Of a stretch of DNA of 64,000 bases, positions 48,235 to 59,700 are shown piece by piece. The stretch lies in contig CM063113.1 of assembly GCA_031841125.1 (NCBI GenBank), positions 32,819,312 through 32,883,311 of the forward strand, in the 5' to 3' direction. Made by a program: the position numbers and the translations under genes. The notes beneath the pieces are model-generated. The model was not told where the DNA came from and ran no database searches. It was given only the letters and a program-made list of their open reading frames with translations. This DNA is from Acanthococcus lagerstroemiae. Taxonomy: Eukaryota; Arthropoda; Insecta; Hemiptera; Eriococcidae. Position 1 is the first letter of the stretch; each line of letters starts with the position of its first letter.

Positions 48235-51200
48235 GGCCACTGCGGCTCCTTAAATCCAACATTCTGTACTTGGTACTATGTTCATCCATAGCTGTCGGTC
48301 TGTAAGGTTGTCTGGTTGACTAGCTGGCTGGTACATCTCTGCCTGTCTCTATCTGGGTACACAACACACTGTTATCCCTCCACCTACTCCACATTTTTCC
48401 TATCTAGTAAACATAAATTCATCTACTCAAGTGGGTACTGGCGGAAAATCGTTCAGGAAGGAGAAACCTAAAATTTTCCAACAAATATCGCGCTTCAAGC
48501 AAGGGAAAAATTGAGTTTTTTTTTTTTTACTGATATGGGTTGAAAAAACTAGCAAAATCGTTTCAGAAAAACTCAAATTTTTCGAGTGAGGGTCACTAAT
48601 TTTTAATCTGAAGTGAATTGTTACACCTTCGGGGAGAGACTCCCCCGGTACGGCCTTCATCTACCTGTATCGAGATTTTCTTAATCAAAAGTACACGCAC
48701 GAGTTATAAGAATACAGGTAAGTCTTAAGGGTAATACAAATAACAAAAAACTGTAAGCTATACAGACACTCTGTTCCCATTAAGAAAGGAATATTTCAAA
48801 AGAGACGGGTATGTTGGTTAAGCAAAACAGAGCAATAAGATATTTTATTTCTGAAGTTGGATTTTCATTTCAACTCCTGAAACATACATATGCATTACAG
48901 ATTTCACAGCTGAATTATAAATTACAAGGTTTAATCATATTGCAACAATCGGTCCTATCTGTCGTTTGTTTGCTTTGCTGAAAAGCATGTATTTTCCTCG
49001 TTTATCTTCCTCTGAGTCGTCGAACCATCCATCGGATTCCTTTCATATTTAAAGTCGACTACGGAAATGTCGTTCATCGTTGGACTCTGCGCCAGCCTTT
49101 AGTGAGGCAAACAGAACCCAAAAATAACGATTTTCCATGGTCCAAATTTCACGCTCAGTCCTCCCTCAGTTACATTGCAGTATTTCTTTGGTGGGCAAAA
49201 ATAATGTAGGCATTGAGCAGAAAGATGTACTTCAATCTGAACCAATAAATAACTACCAAGTTTTACTTTGAAATAGTTATATATTTAAATAACAATAATA
49301 AAAAATAATAATAATAATAATAGGAGATTAGATATAGCTGTGGTGGTTACACCATAATCATAATCAGTTTACTCACCGCTGAAGAACTGACATAGGAAGT
49401 ACCTAGTCTAAGTCCATTTTTTTTTAATTTTTAGGAGAGCATTTATTCTGATTATTTTTGGACTCGCATTAGGTAGATTGTTCTGAGGTAGCCTATTTAA
49501 CAGAGGAGATAAAGACTTACTGTTAGACAATAAAAAAATCGAAAAAGTTCATATTTTTGACCAAAAGACTACTTTCTATGCCACAGGTCTTCAATTACAC
49601 TCTCATCATCTCACCGAAGTACAATAGGTTGCAGAGTAGATGTTGATTCAGGCATAGTAAAAATACAGTTAATCTATGCTTCCCGGAGTAACAATCACAC
49701 AGGGAAGCTGTTTTTCTTGTTTCAGCATACTTTATCGTATATGAAACGAACCACTGATATACTCTGTGCGCATTTCATATCTATACTTATGTATTAGAAG
49801 TAAAATATCTTTGGTTTGCATTAGTGCATTACGGTGAGATACAGCTTAATGTCAGCCGTTCAAATGAACCGAATCACTCGAATCACTGCACTCAACGAAT
49901 TACTTAGCAGATTCGGTAAAACTCTCATCTGTTCACGACTGCGTCGATGGTTTTCTGGTATCGATATTGGTTACTGGCATCTGAATTCCTTTAGATCCGG
50001 ATTATACGTACAACAGGTAAGTGGAGAACGATATAGGTATACAATCCAAATCCATTTTACATAATCGATCTCGAAGAAAAACTACGCCGTTGAAACCCCA
50101 GATGTTGCTAATGAAGAAGACGTTGTTGTAGCAAGTGGTGAACTGTTGCTGATGGTGGTCGTACTCACGATTCGTTTCTTTATTCTGAGTACGTGTTTGG
50201 TACCATTTACTTTTGTAGGAACCTGCGACAAAATATTATGTTTATTAGAGATTCATTAAATAGAAATACAATCAACATGATTTTTAATCCTCAAGCATTT
50301 ACAACACCAAACATCTGTACTTGACATCTTTAAGAGAGAAGAATATAGGAGTCTGCAAAGTGCCATCTCACAGCTTTTCAGGAACATTTCCATATAAGCT
50401 ATAACTATTTCTGGGTACAATTTTTCTAAAGAACTCATACTTGCCTTCATTCTTCTTTTATTCTCAGCTGAGCGTCTCCTCATCTATCAACTGTCAGACC
50501 ATTTCTTCTTCCTGAAGGGTCGGTCACCACAAAAGGTCAGCTGCGACATTGCTGAAGTCGGGCAGAAATCACTAGGCTCCGTTCCCTTGCGTCAATTTTT
50601 ATTAAGGCGCTCTAACGAATCTCTCAGCGTACCTTATGGTACTGCATCAAAATTATTTTTAGACGTGAAAATTTCGAGTTAGTTTGAAAAAATGTTGTAT
50701 TTACCATTGAAAGAATCGAATCGAGCTGAATAAACGAACAGCAGTTTATGTAAGCATGTGAACCAGTATAATTAAGTTTATGCAAATGAATGTTATGGAT
50801 ATGCTATTAAAATTATGTAAATTGCATGTAAATAGACAACGTTCGACGTTTTGTTAATCGTTCATTTTGAAAGGGTGTTAAGTGCGATCGTTACTAGATC
50901 GCGATAACAGTGACATTCGATGGGACAGCTCAGTCAGACAGAATATAATAAACATTTCCAACAACTAATGATGGTCCCTGAAATATACAGAAAGGTCAAG
51001 CACTGGAAAAACTAACACTATTATTTTCCCTTTTTCGATTCGAATGGCGCCATACTTACTTTTGTGAACAAAACACAGCATTTTCTGACGAAATGATTTT
51101 TACATGATTCCGAACTACAAGGGCTAAAAGTTACAAATTCAGAATTTCAACCGAGGGATTTATAGAAAATCATTCCAGATTTTAGGCTAGGTATGTCGTG

Positions 51201-51279
51201 TGAAGGGTGAAATTTGAACGAATGGTTATGTTGAAATAAGAATAATCTTCCGAATTACAGCTTTTGAGGTAAAATTTAC
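48235..51279. other. No gene confidently recognised; AAT microsatellite
   Basis: An (AAT)n run lies at about 49,296-49,322. A plus-strand open frame (49,834 onward) ends at a good donor (CAACAG|GTAAGTGG near 50,016) and minus-strand text at 50,430-50,540 is less AT-rich, but neither can be built into a gene. These may include exons of the gene that could start at 51,370 on the minus strand. Confidence 0.35.
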
Positions 51280-51370
51280 TCCAATGCTTTTCTTCAAGAT
51301 TTTGAAGACGATTATCGTACATTTTGAAATTTTTCTTTGTCCCCAGGTAGAGATCTGTATCCGCAGCCAT
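51280..51370 (-). CDS. Possible first exon of an unrecognised gene
   Basis: ATG at 51,370 opens MAADTDLYLGTKKNFKMYDN followed by RLQNLEEKHW, up to a donor-like GGA|GTAAAT at 51,279. The translation is hydrophilic, with balanced charge, unlike random AT-rich frames. Upstream, the minus strand carries a TTTTGCCGCCAAAT string (about 51,458-51,471), similar to E2F-type sites, and a short GC-richer promoter-like stretch. An acceptor TTGTAG and donor GTAAGT near 51,120-51,055 and an acceptor near 50,990 could delimit later exons, but the phases do not join cleanly. I do not recognise the protein. Confidence 0.35.
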
Positions 51371-51731
51371 TGTACTCAAACACTACCGCGCGTTGATATA
51401 AGCCCAACAAAACACACCTGTTTCTAAACACATGTGACAGTTTAGTCACGTCATTATTTGGCGGCAAAATCGAAATTTCAGAATGTAGGTATTACGCTTG
51501 TTTAGAAAACAAACCTTCAAGAGGCATGCTTCAGAGAATAATAAAAGTAATAAAAACTCCACTATTCAGTAAATATCAATTACCAGGGCTAAGATAACGC
51601 ATAATTTAAACACAAACGAAACCGTTATAAGCATCTCTTCTCAGGAGAAGTATTCTGTTCCTACTTAACCACTACCAATAGACGGTTATGTCGTACACCC
51701 CCTTCCAAACATTATAGTTATTACTCTCTAC

Positions 51732-52034
51732 CAGGGATGCGAAGAAGCCGGTAGCTGGAAGTCAGAAGCCGGACGTTCTTAGAATTTTATGAAAATTGTT
51801 TTTTATGCTTTTTTATTCAAAAAGTATACGAAAAAGAGAGAAAAACAATTTAGTGAAAGTGAAATGATGAGAACAAGTAAAAGAAGCTGGAAGCTAGAAG
51901 CCGGAAGCCGAAAAAAAATTGGAAGTTAGAATTCATATTATACTGAGGCTGGAAGCAAGAAACGAGAAGCTAGTTGAGAATTGAAGGTTAGAAGCCGGAA
52001 GCGGAAGCTGTATCGTTCGACTTCCGCATCCCTG
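51732..52034. mobile_element. hAT-like element with internal GAAGCC repeats, 303 bp
   Basis: Ends CAGGGATGCGAAGAAGCC and, on the other strand, CAGGGATGCGGAAGTCG are inverted repeats. Flanking 8-mers ctctctac and ctttctat match at 6 of 8. Inside, GGAAGCTAGAAGCCGGAAG-type motifs recur near both ends, possible transposase-binding subterminal repeats. A truncated relative is at 28,525-28,621. Confidence 0.75.
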
Positions 52035-52182
52035 CTTTCTATTATGATAAACAATATATATGTATCAATGATACCTAGAAGATTGGCATAAAACTAAAGA
52101 AGTACCTACGCATACAGTTACAACCATAAAATAGAAGCGAAATAACGATTATAATTATTAGGTCTGGTTCTTGGTTCACGAT

Positions 52183-52737
52183 TAGGGCTAGGATTTGTAT
52201 GCGCTAAAAACCGAAAATATGCGCAATAAATATGCGCTAAAATGTCAAAATATGCAAAAATATGCGCTATAAAACCGCACCCTTATGGGTATTGAAATGT
52301 AGGGTTTTCGAAGCACTACAATAATAAGAGCCATTCGTTTTAACGTTTATTTCATTAAATCATCAAAAACACAAAGAATTTTTTCATTTCCAAATAATCG
52401 CAATTGCAGTTTGCAGCTCCGCAGTTTAAAGCTTTGAATAAGCTTTTATGTAGAAAAAAAAAAGACCTTAAACGTGACTATCAATAGTTTTTTTTTCTTG
52501 TCTCCAATTTTCTAGTCTTCAGCTAACCTTCTTCCAACAGCTTATAGCAAAGAGCAAACACCCTGTTACCTTTTTTCTTTTTTTATTTAAAGAAAATTGT
52601 AAAAATTGCAAAAATATGCGCTATAAACTTTTTTTTGCATACGGATTCAGAATTTCATGATGCGCAAAGATAATGTGGATACGCGCTGTCTAGTATTCCG
52701 AGAACAAATATGCATTTACATACAAATCCTACCCTTA
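52183..52737. mobile_element. hAT relic with TATGCGC subterminal repeats, 555 bp
   Basis: Ends TAGGGCTAGGATTTGTATG and, on the other strand, TAAGGGTAGGATTTGTATG are ~19-bp inverted repeats. Many copies of ATATGCGCTA or ATATGCAAA lie just inside both ends, a layout known for hAT transposase-binding regions. Flanking 8-mers ttcacgat and ctcgtgat match at 5 of 8. No transposase frame survives. Confidence 0.75.
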
Positions 52738-53555
52738 CTCGTGATGTTTGGTAGGGTGTATTAGGGTGTATGATGACGCACGCATGTGAAACTGACCATC
52801 GCAACGCCCCATCTCAGATTTTGGATGCTAGGATCCATCCTTTCGGGTATCGCGTCAGAAACCTGAGATCACTACAGGTATTACCTGTTATTAAGCGCGC
52901 ACTTACTAATTATGATCATTAGTAGGTATTTATGAAATAACAATAATATCAGTAGGTAATATAATGACGAGGTACCATAGTACCGCTCCCTAAATTTGAA
53001 TCAGCGGAATTCGCCCTGGTTTTTCAGCTACAAGTAGGTACATCAATCATGTGGTCACTGATTTAAATCAGCGTATACTCGTATATGTATACGTACGTTA
53101 GTGCATATGTATAGGTACACCGATTTGAATCACAAGTGATCACGCGATTGGTATACTTAGAGCTGATAAACCAGCATTAATTCAAATTTAGAGAACCGGT
53201 ACCTACATACTTAAGTGCCAACATATTCCCTAATGTAAAGTAAGTACGACCATAACCATATCAACACTGTCTAGTTGACCAAAATTAAACCTAGATTCCT
53301 GGTTATCACCAAGTTTGGTAGATGCTATCTGTTGTGTCATATACTCTGATTAGTAAAATGCACTGCTCCTCATTTGTTGCGCACGTTTGGTTTTATTCAC
53401 TCATGAATTACTGAATTAAAAAAATTCTTCATCAGTTTTCACGCGTGCTCATTTTTTTCTCTAACAAAATTTTCAAGGGCAGTAAATCTCAAGTAAACAG
53501 AATTCTAAACTGAACAGATAATAGATATAGGGAGGTATACCGGTTCACAAATAGT
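52738..53555. other. Mostly unassigned; may hold 3' exons of the secreted-protein gene
   Basis: On the minus strand an acceptor (TCTCAG) and donor (ATG|GTCAGT) bracket 52,862-52,797, an open 22-codon segment (VSDAIPERMDPSIQNLRW, then GVAM) in the right phase to follow the 53,628 exon. This is a weak candidate only. The rest is AT-rich. Confidence 0.3.
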
Positions 53556-53627
53556 TCAATCTTCAATCCTTCGAGGAAAGAGTTGACATCGATCAAACGA
53601 TTGTATTAGCGTCGTAGTGTCACTTAC

Positions 53628-53964
53628 CATCGCCGGTGGAATGAACGCCGATTTCCCCTGTCCCATCGACTCGATCAGCAGTTTCCCATGAGGCCCGTAT
53701 TTCTGCTCGAAGGATCTTCTGTACTTCTTGCCGTCATCCGGACTAAATGATATGTTCTGAGAGTTCTTGGCTGAGGATGACATGAGAAAATCGAATAAAT
53801 TGATACCCTCTGCGGCCTCTCCCACATCCAGCGGCAGCAAGATAGACAGCGCCACAATCAGCACCTGCATCATAATACTTCGTCAGCATCTCGAGTTATC
53901 CAATTTTGGCGCGATAGCAAATTAATGAAGAGAACCACGAACTTACGGTGTGAAAAAAATTCAT
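53628..53964 (-). CDS. Small secreted protein, first two coding exons (partial)
   Basis: Exon 1 (53,964-53,947) encodes MNFFHT and ends at donor GTAAGT. Exon 2 (53,864-53,628) follows an acceptor ATGCAG, continues VLIVALSILLPLDVGEAAEG and ends at donor ATG|GTAAGT. Both introns are phase 0. The joined N-terminus is a clear signal peptide with probable cleavage near GEAA|EG. The mature part is NLFDFLMSSSAKNSQNISFS, DDGKKYRRSFEQKYGPHGKL and LIESMGQGKSAFIPPAM, without cysteines and with a GKKYRR basic stretch. Later exons must lie below 53,628 and are unresolved; reading through the donor reaches a stop at 53,556. I do not recognise the family. A secreted peptide or peptide precursor is possible but not shown. 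Confidence 0.65.
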
Positions 53965-54160
53965 GTTTCTGGACGCGACGATACAGGCACTCGCGAATGT
54001 GTTAATTATTACGTGTATGATTTTGTAACTTTCTAAGAATACACTACCGAGAGGCGCCTCTGTTCAGTACCGGAGAAAGCATATCTAATTCCTGTAATTC
54101 ACTTTTCACGCTCCAGCAGAAAAACTGGAAAACGCGTTTCGCTGTTACGTAACGTTTTGG

Positions 54161-54168
54161 TATTTAAA
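54161..54168 (-). promoter_or_regulatory. Possible TATA-like box for the small secreted-protein gene
   Basis: TTTAAATA on the minus strand ~200 bp upstream of the ATG at 53,964, in a locally GC-richer stretch (54,040-54,200). Position and sequence are only suggestive. Confidence 0.25.
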
Positions 54169-54199
54169 AGCGACCAGCGAATACGAACCGGACGTATTT

Positions 54200-55330
54200 T
54201 AATAATTTTTTAATATCATCGGCGATAATATATAAGAATCGCATTAGGATGGCACACTGATGATCGTAAAGATGCCAGCCGATGGGAAGTCGTATTTACA
54301 TTTCGGATTTCTATAGCTATAAATCTATATATTAAACACACACACTTTCAGTTAACAATATCACGGCTTCATGATCTCGCAGTTTCAAATTCTCGAAAGG
54401 AATCACCTCCTTGTAGGTATATACAAGATTCATATCTTACGTATATATCATTTGTCAAATTCATGGGTATTCATTTGTCTCAGTTGTGAATAATACAATA
54501 ACGTTAGATAATATTTGCAATTAAGAGCTGCAAAGAACCTGCCAACAGGAGAATAAAGTAGAGAGGAAGAAAGAATGCCAGAATCGAACAAACAAATACA
54601 TCATAACATCATAAATATAGGTACCTCTATAACAAAATGAAAGAGTTCCATCCGACTGAAGGAGTATATGTATATGGCACATACATACACTTTTTCTCCC
54701 AGCTCAGTTAAAAATATTAAGTATGTTAATTCTTCTGGTAACAAAAAAGCTATGTATCAATGCTAGTTCAGCTTATGGATCTATCAAGGAACAATATACC
54801 TTCGGAAAATTATACTTTATTTCTGAATTCGAACCACCCCTTGGTTTTCAAATTATTTACTTATATAGGTAGAAATCTACCTCACAATTATGTTAATCCT
54901 AATTTTCTTTAATGTATCATGAACATATATCATAAGCCAGTCCCAGATAGCCCGCTGGAACTTGAAACACCATTCGAACGCTGGCAAGTGGTAACTTTAG
55001 TACCATACACTGGGGTGATTTCGAATTTCTGAGGGAATTCCGGACATTCCCAAAACTTGAGTAATGCTGATTAGATGCATTACCTCTTAGTTAACTGTAG
55101 ATCGTCAAATGAAAGCCGAGACTTGTAACTACACCGTCAGGTGATTAAAACAGATATTTCAGTTCTAATGTATAAAACTGGCAATGTCCGGAGTTCCTCC
55201 ACAAATCCGAAGTTACACCAGGTTATGGTATGGTTGTTGTGGGAGGAAACAGGGTAACAACTAAAATAATGAAGTAATAACTTCAGACGCGGTTAGATGG
55301 AAGCCATCCTCGAAATATGGGTATGTAAGT
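54200..55330. other. Intergenic, nothing assignable
   Basis: AT-rich sequence upstream of the small secreted-protein gene. No exon, RNA gene or clear repeat seen. Confidence 0.4.
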
Positions 55331-55339
55331 AACTGAACA

Positions 55340-55825
55340 CTGAAGTAGCTCAGTGGCTGAGTGGTATCATACCCGCCTCATATCCTCGCCAAGCAACTAG
55401 TGAACAAATTTTGCCACTTTCTTGCAAACATTTTCTAGTAGAGAGACTGCGGTACTAATCGAGGTGGATAGACAGCGTGTTTTTCAGGCCCCGCCAGTAC
55501 TCAGGAACAAGGCATTATGATGTAACCATCAGTATAGCTACAGGATTACTGATGTTGTGTGTGTCTCGTGGATCGCTTACTTCATGTAGTAAGACATGAG
55601 AATGTAACATTCACGTACACTCACGTCTTGAGAAGGAAATACTCAACCGTAAAAACCCGCGGAGAAAGCAATGGCAACTACTCTAACTGCCTTGCCTGAC
55701 TGACTGCGCGACATGATCCCTACCATTACAGTCATCCAGATTGTAAGACACTCGAAGAAGCATAACTAAATTGTCATCCTAGTGCTAACGTTCGGTACGA
55801 TGATGATGTTGATAGCAGTGATCTA
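55340..55825 (+). mobile_element. Degenerate tRNA-derived SINE
   Basis: GAAGTAGCTCAGTGGCTGAG at 55,342 and the following GTGGTATCATACCCGCCTCA look like a tRNA 5' half including the A box. The expected B box has decayed. Downstream, CCGCGGAGAAAGCAATGGCA and ACTGCCTTGCCT resemble the conserved body of animal tRNA-SINEs, and a GATGATGATG run near 55,800 could be the tail. Target duplications were not resolved. Confidence 0.5.
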
Positions 55826-55960
55826 ACTGTTGTAATAAAGTCAAAGCACTTACTTTTCGAATTATTTGCATAGAGGGCTAATTATTTGGGTGAACATATG
55901 ATATATGAAGTATGAAATTAGAGTAATTTTTAAGTAATTCGAAGTATTTCGCATTGAAAG

Positions 55961-56192
55961 CGGAGTAATAACTGCCGACTGCTGGTGACTTTAAATCGAG
56001 AGAATACGGGTATTCCTCTGATTCTCCCCGGCCAATAACTAAACACCAACAACTCAAATCCATACGCTGTTGAATGCGGAGTGACAGTTGCTGACTGCTG
56101 ATGGCTTGAAATTGAGAACGCGGGTATTCCTCTGATTCTCTCCTGCCAATAACTAAACACCGATAACTTAAACCCATACGCTGTATTAGGTT
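55961..56192. repeat. Tandem duplication, 116-bp period, two copies
   Basis: CGGAGTAATAACTGCCGACT at 55,961 recurs as CGGAGTGACAGTTGCTGACT at 56,077. Both copies continue through CGGGTATTCCTCTGATTCTC and CCAATAACTAAACACC to CCATACGCTGT. The minus strand is open across both copies in two frames, which the duplication itself explains. Confidence 0.8.
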
Positions 56193-56703
56193 ACATACAC
56201 TACAAACTGTTTCAACACAAGTACAAAAAAAAAAGGAATAAAAACAAAGTGTACTTCAAAAATAACTACCTACTCTTTGAGTTGAATGATTTTTCACGAA
56301 ACCACTTAAAAAACAGAAGTAAAAGGGTCAAAACTTAACAATTGCAGCTACAATAAAAATAATTACGTAAAACTGAGAATTAAACCAGAGCCGAGTGAAA
56401 GAAGAAACTATATAAGCCCAGTCCTAGTGTAGAGCCGGTGTATAATTCAGTAACATACTATGAAATTACCGAAAGAATCAGCATCATTTTCGATGGATAA
56501 ATAACGACCAATAGAACAGCGAGACGAACGTTATGTAAAGATAGTTCCAGTTGAAGTTGACTTACAAGTACGATCATAGGCAAGTTCAATTAGCTTTCTT
56601 CTTAGTAGGTATGGTTGCCAAAATTGTGGTATACAATAATGGGAATTTCTGCAACAAAATGTAGGTAAGTAATCAGAACACGGCGAGTGGTTTAACAGCC
56701 AAA

Positions 56704-59700
56704 TTATTTTATTCGTACAGCAAAGCAATGATTATGTAGTACCTGGATCATAAAATAGACTAGAGTCAGATATGCACCAATGATGCAAGTAAGTACTAAA
56801 TCAAACACAGCAGGTTTCACACTGTAACAGAGTTTAAGTTCAGAAATGAAATAATCTGAAGAGAATAACTATAACAAGTTGATGAGACAGAATAGGATAG
56901 AATAGATCCTCAAATAACTCATGCGGTTGGGTCTTCCGAAACGTTGAATTCGTTTCCCAGTCAGCGATGTAGTACAAATACAGAATAAACTGAACAGAAA
57001 TATTTATCCATTAACCTGTAAATATGAACAGTTGACTTGGTGACATCGTAAAACACGAATTCGGGGTCGTTCTTCTCTGCATGCATCAACGTAATATTAC
57101 AGTGCATGTACCTAATCGAAACAAATGCTCAAATGAGTTATCGAATTTCCAGCCGAGAAATCATACTGACACTGTCATGGGGCCATTCTTCAAAAATGTT
57201 GATATTTCAGGTAATTTTTTCATGGAGGAAAGTAAGGAGTATTTCGAACTTTTTTTTTATTGGAATCGCTAAGAGGCGTTCTGTATAACATATTGGAAAG
57301 ATTGGGTCGACAGTAAGAGGGGATTCTGTATTTTGGCATAGCAATCAAAATGATGAGTGTCATACTGAAGGACACATGAAAAAGTCCATACCGAAAGACA
57401 ATAGCGAACAAAAAGGGTTCTGCCGCCAATTAGTAGACTCCAAAACAAAAAATTATATGGAGAGTTAATAAAGGCATACTAACCTATTAATTAGAATAAC
57501 TATTTTTGGATGATGAGCATCTATCGTCGCATAAAGATGACCATGCCGAAGGACCTCTTAATTTTAGACAATAATACACGAATGCACGAGTCTTGTCACA
57601 AAAACCCGGGACATGATATGAGGACCGTATTGCGCTGATAAGAATCTACAATTTGACTATTAATTGCAACGAAAAAATATTGATACGCCTGTTCTGTGAT
57701 TAGCTGGAAAAGAGCCATGCCGGTGGACAGAAAAATCGAAGGACAATTTTCAAAGCTGGCCATACTGACTCCCGTCTGTGAAGATGCGAATTCAATGTTA
57801 CCTTGTGATTCCTTCATCCATTTAAAGTAGCACTACGTTGTCAATTTGTTCTAATATACAGCTTGAAAATTGAGAAGAAAAAAAAAATAATAAAAATTGT
57901 TCGAGGGGCAGCTATGCCGCCGGACATTTTAGCATATTTAGTCCAATTTTAATCCGTTAAAAGTGGATCAAATTTTCTTCTGAAAGCTTGAAAAAATAGA
58001 ATTGAGTCATATCTATCAACGAAAAAATAAATAAATAAATATATCCACGTATCATTAATAGCTTGTGAGATGACTGCTGGGGACTGAAATATCAACATTT
58101 TCGAAGAATAACCCCATGATCTCACGATTGCTCACCTATTTAAAACGTAATACAGCGATGTGACTAGAGAGTTATCTTTATCTGATAAGATTTGCGCCGA
58201 CCTCGCATGCGAGCCGATATACCTAAGTCCATATTTCAGCGATTCCATATCCACCTTCTACACAGTTTCATTCAATTACAATCACTCATATTCCCAGTAC
58301 AACATTAATATTAAAATCGGAAACTATTCTTACATGGGTAATTAATACGTTCGATTCTGAGAACCCATACATTAGCCTAGCTAGCGCTTCTGCAATTATT
58401 CTGGCATTGTAATACAGGTTATTAGTATCTGCAGACTCCAGAGTATCAAATATGGTGTTTCTTCTCCAGTCTTTATGACTCTGCAAATTAAACTTATGAA
58501 TTTTATGAAACTGAATCACTCATATCTGGCATTCAAGTCTTTAAATACAAACCGATAAGGACGACAACGTGAGAGCGGGAATTCGTTTCATGCTGTATCT
58601 CTCATGCTCCCACGCAAGTATCTGTTCCGCTAAATTAATTTTTTTGTGGACTAGCTGCACATCGCCTGCTTCTTCAGCAGCAACATTTTTCAGCTCCTAT
58701 ACAAGAGCATATTGTAAGAGTAGTTCTAGTATACGAACAATGCATGTCAGTTGATAGGATCAACAAAAACAGACCTGCAAGAAGCGAGCAATAAAGGTAC
58801 CATTTTTCGGTGGCTTGGACACGTGAGCGTAGACACCTTTGCTGGTGGCTAATGTATCCAGACACATGACGAATGCAACATTCTGGTAAAAACACAAATG
58901 AATTGAGTTTGAATTTTTGAGTCAATACTCAACAGAAAACGAAGATTCGAATAAAGTAACTGTCACCTGCAACAGGACACTGGACTCGTCACTTGGATCA
59001 GCCGACTCTGACTGCTCTTCGATCCACTTTTTCGAACCCAAGTAGCTCAGTTTCCCACCACCGGGTAAAACGAACACTAAATTATAACGTGGTTGAGTTT
59101 TCGTCTTTGAATACAGTTTAGAGAACAATCTTGCGAATTCCAGCAAGACCGATACACCAGATCCGTTGCTGTCAGCACCATAGGCCAATTCCTACAGATA
59201 AGGACGCTCAAAGTTGATAAACATTATTTTTCAAGAACACAACGTTTCATCATAATGTATACGTACAGGAACAACGCTTTGAGAATCGTAGTGAGCAACA
59301 ATTACAATAGTGGGAGACATGCTGCTCTGAAAACCATAAGCCGGTAACTTTCCCTAGAAAACAATACATTGGTGAAACACCAGTAAATTACAAATTAAAG
59401 TTCACTTTCTGGAGTGAGATGGGATTGGTTTACGAATGAGCAACAACGCAGACATGGACGGCATAAGAAGCGTTAGGAATAAGGGCAGTAACTCTCACAA
59501 AGAATATGATTCCGAGGTGATATGGGGGTAGCTATATATAATTGAGCTTGGAGAGGGAACAGAAGACCGGAGCAAGTGCAGAAATGTTTCATTTCAATTA
59601 CATTAATTTGGTCATTTTATTTCTTGTCAGCCATTTCTACGAATGCTATCAACTCCACAATTTCATTAATTTCTCTTTTGTCAGTTATTTTATTTTTATT

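Noticed and set aside
55878..56177. 99-codon minus-strand frame with an internal repeat
   Set aside because: The repeat in the translation is explained by the 116-bp DNA duplication; the duplicate is open in two frames, so there is no sign of coding.
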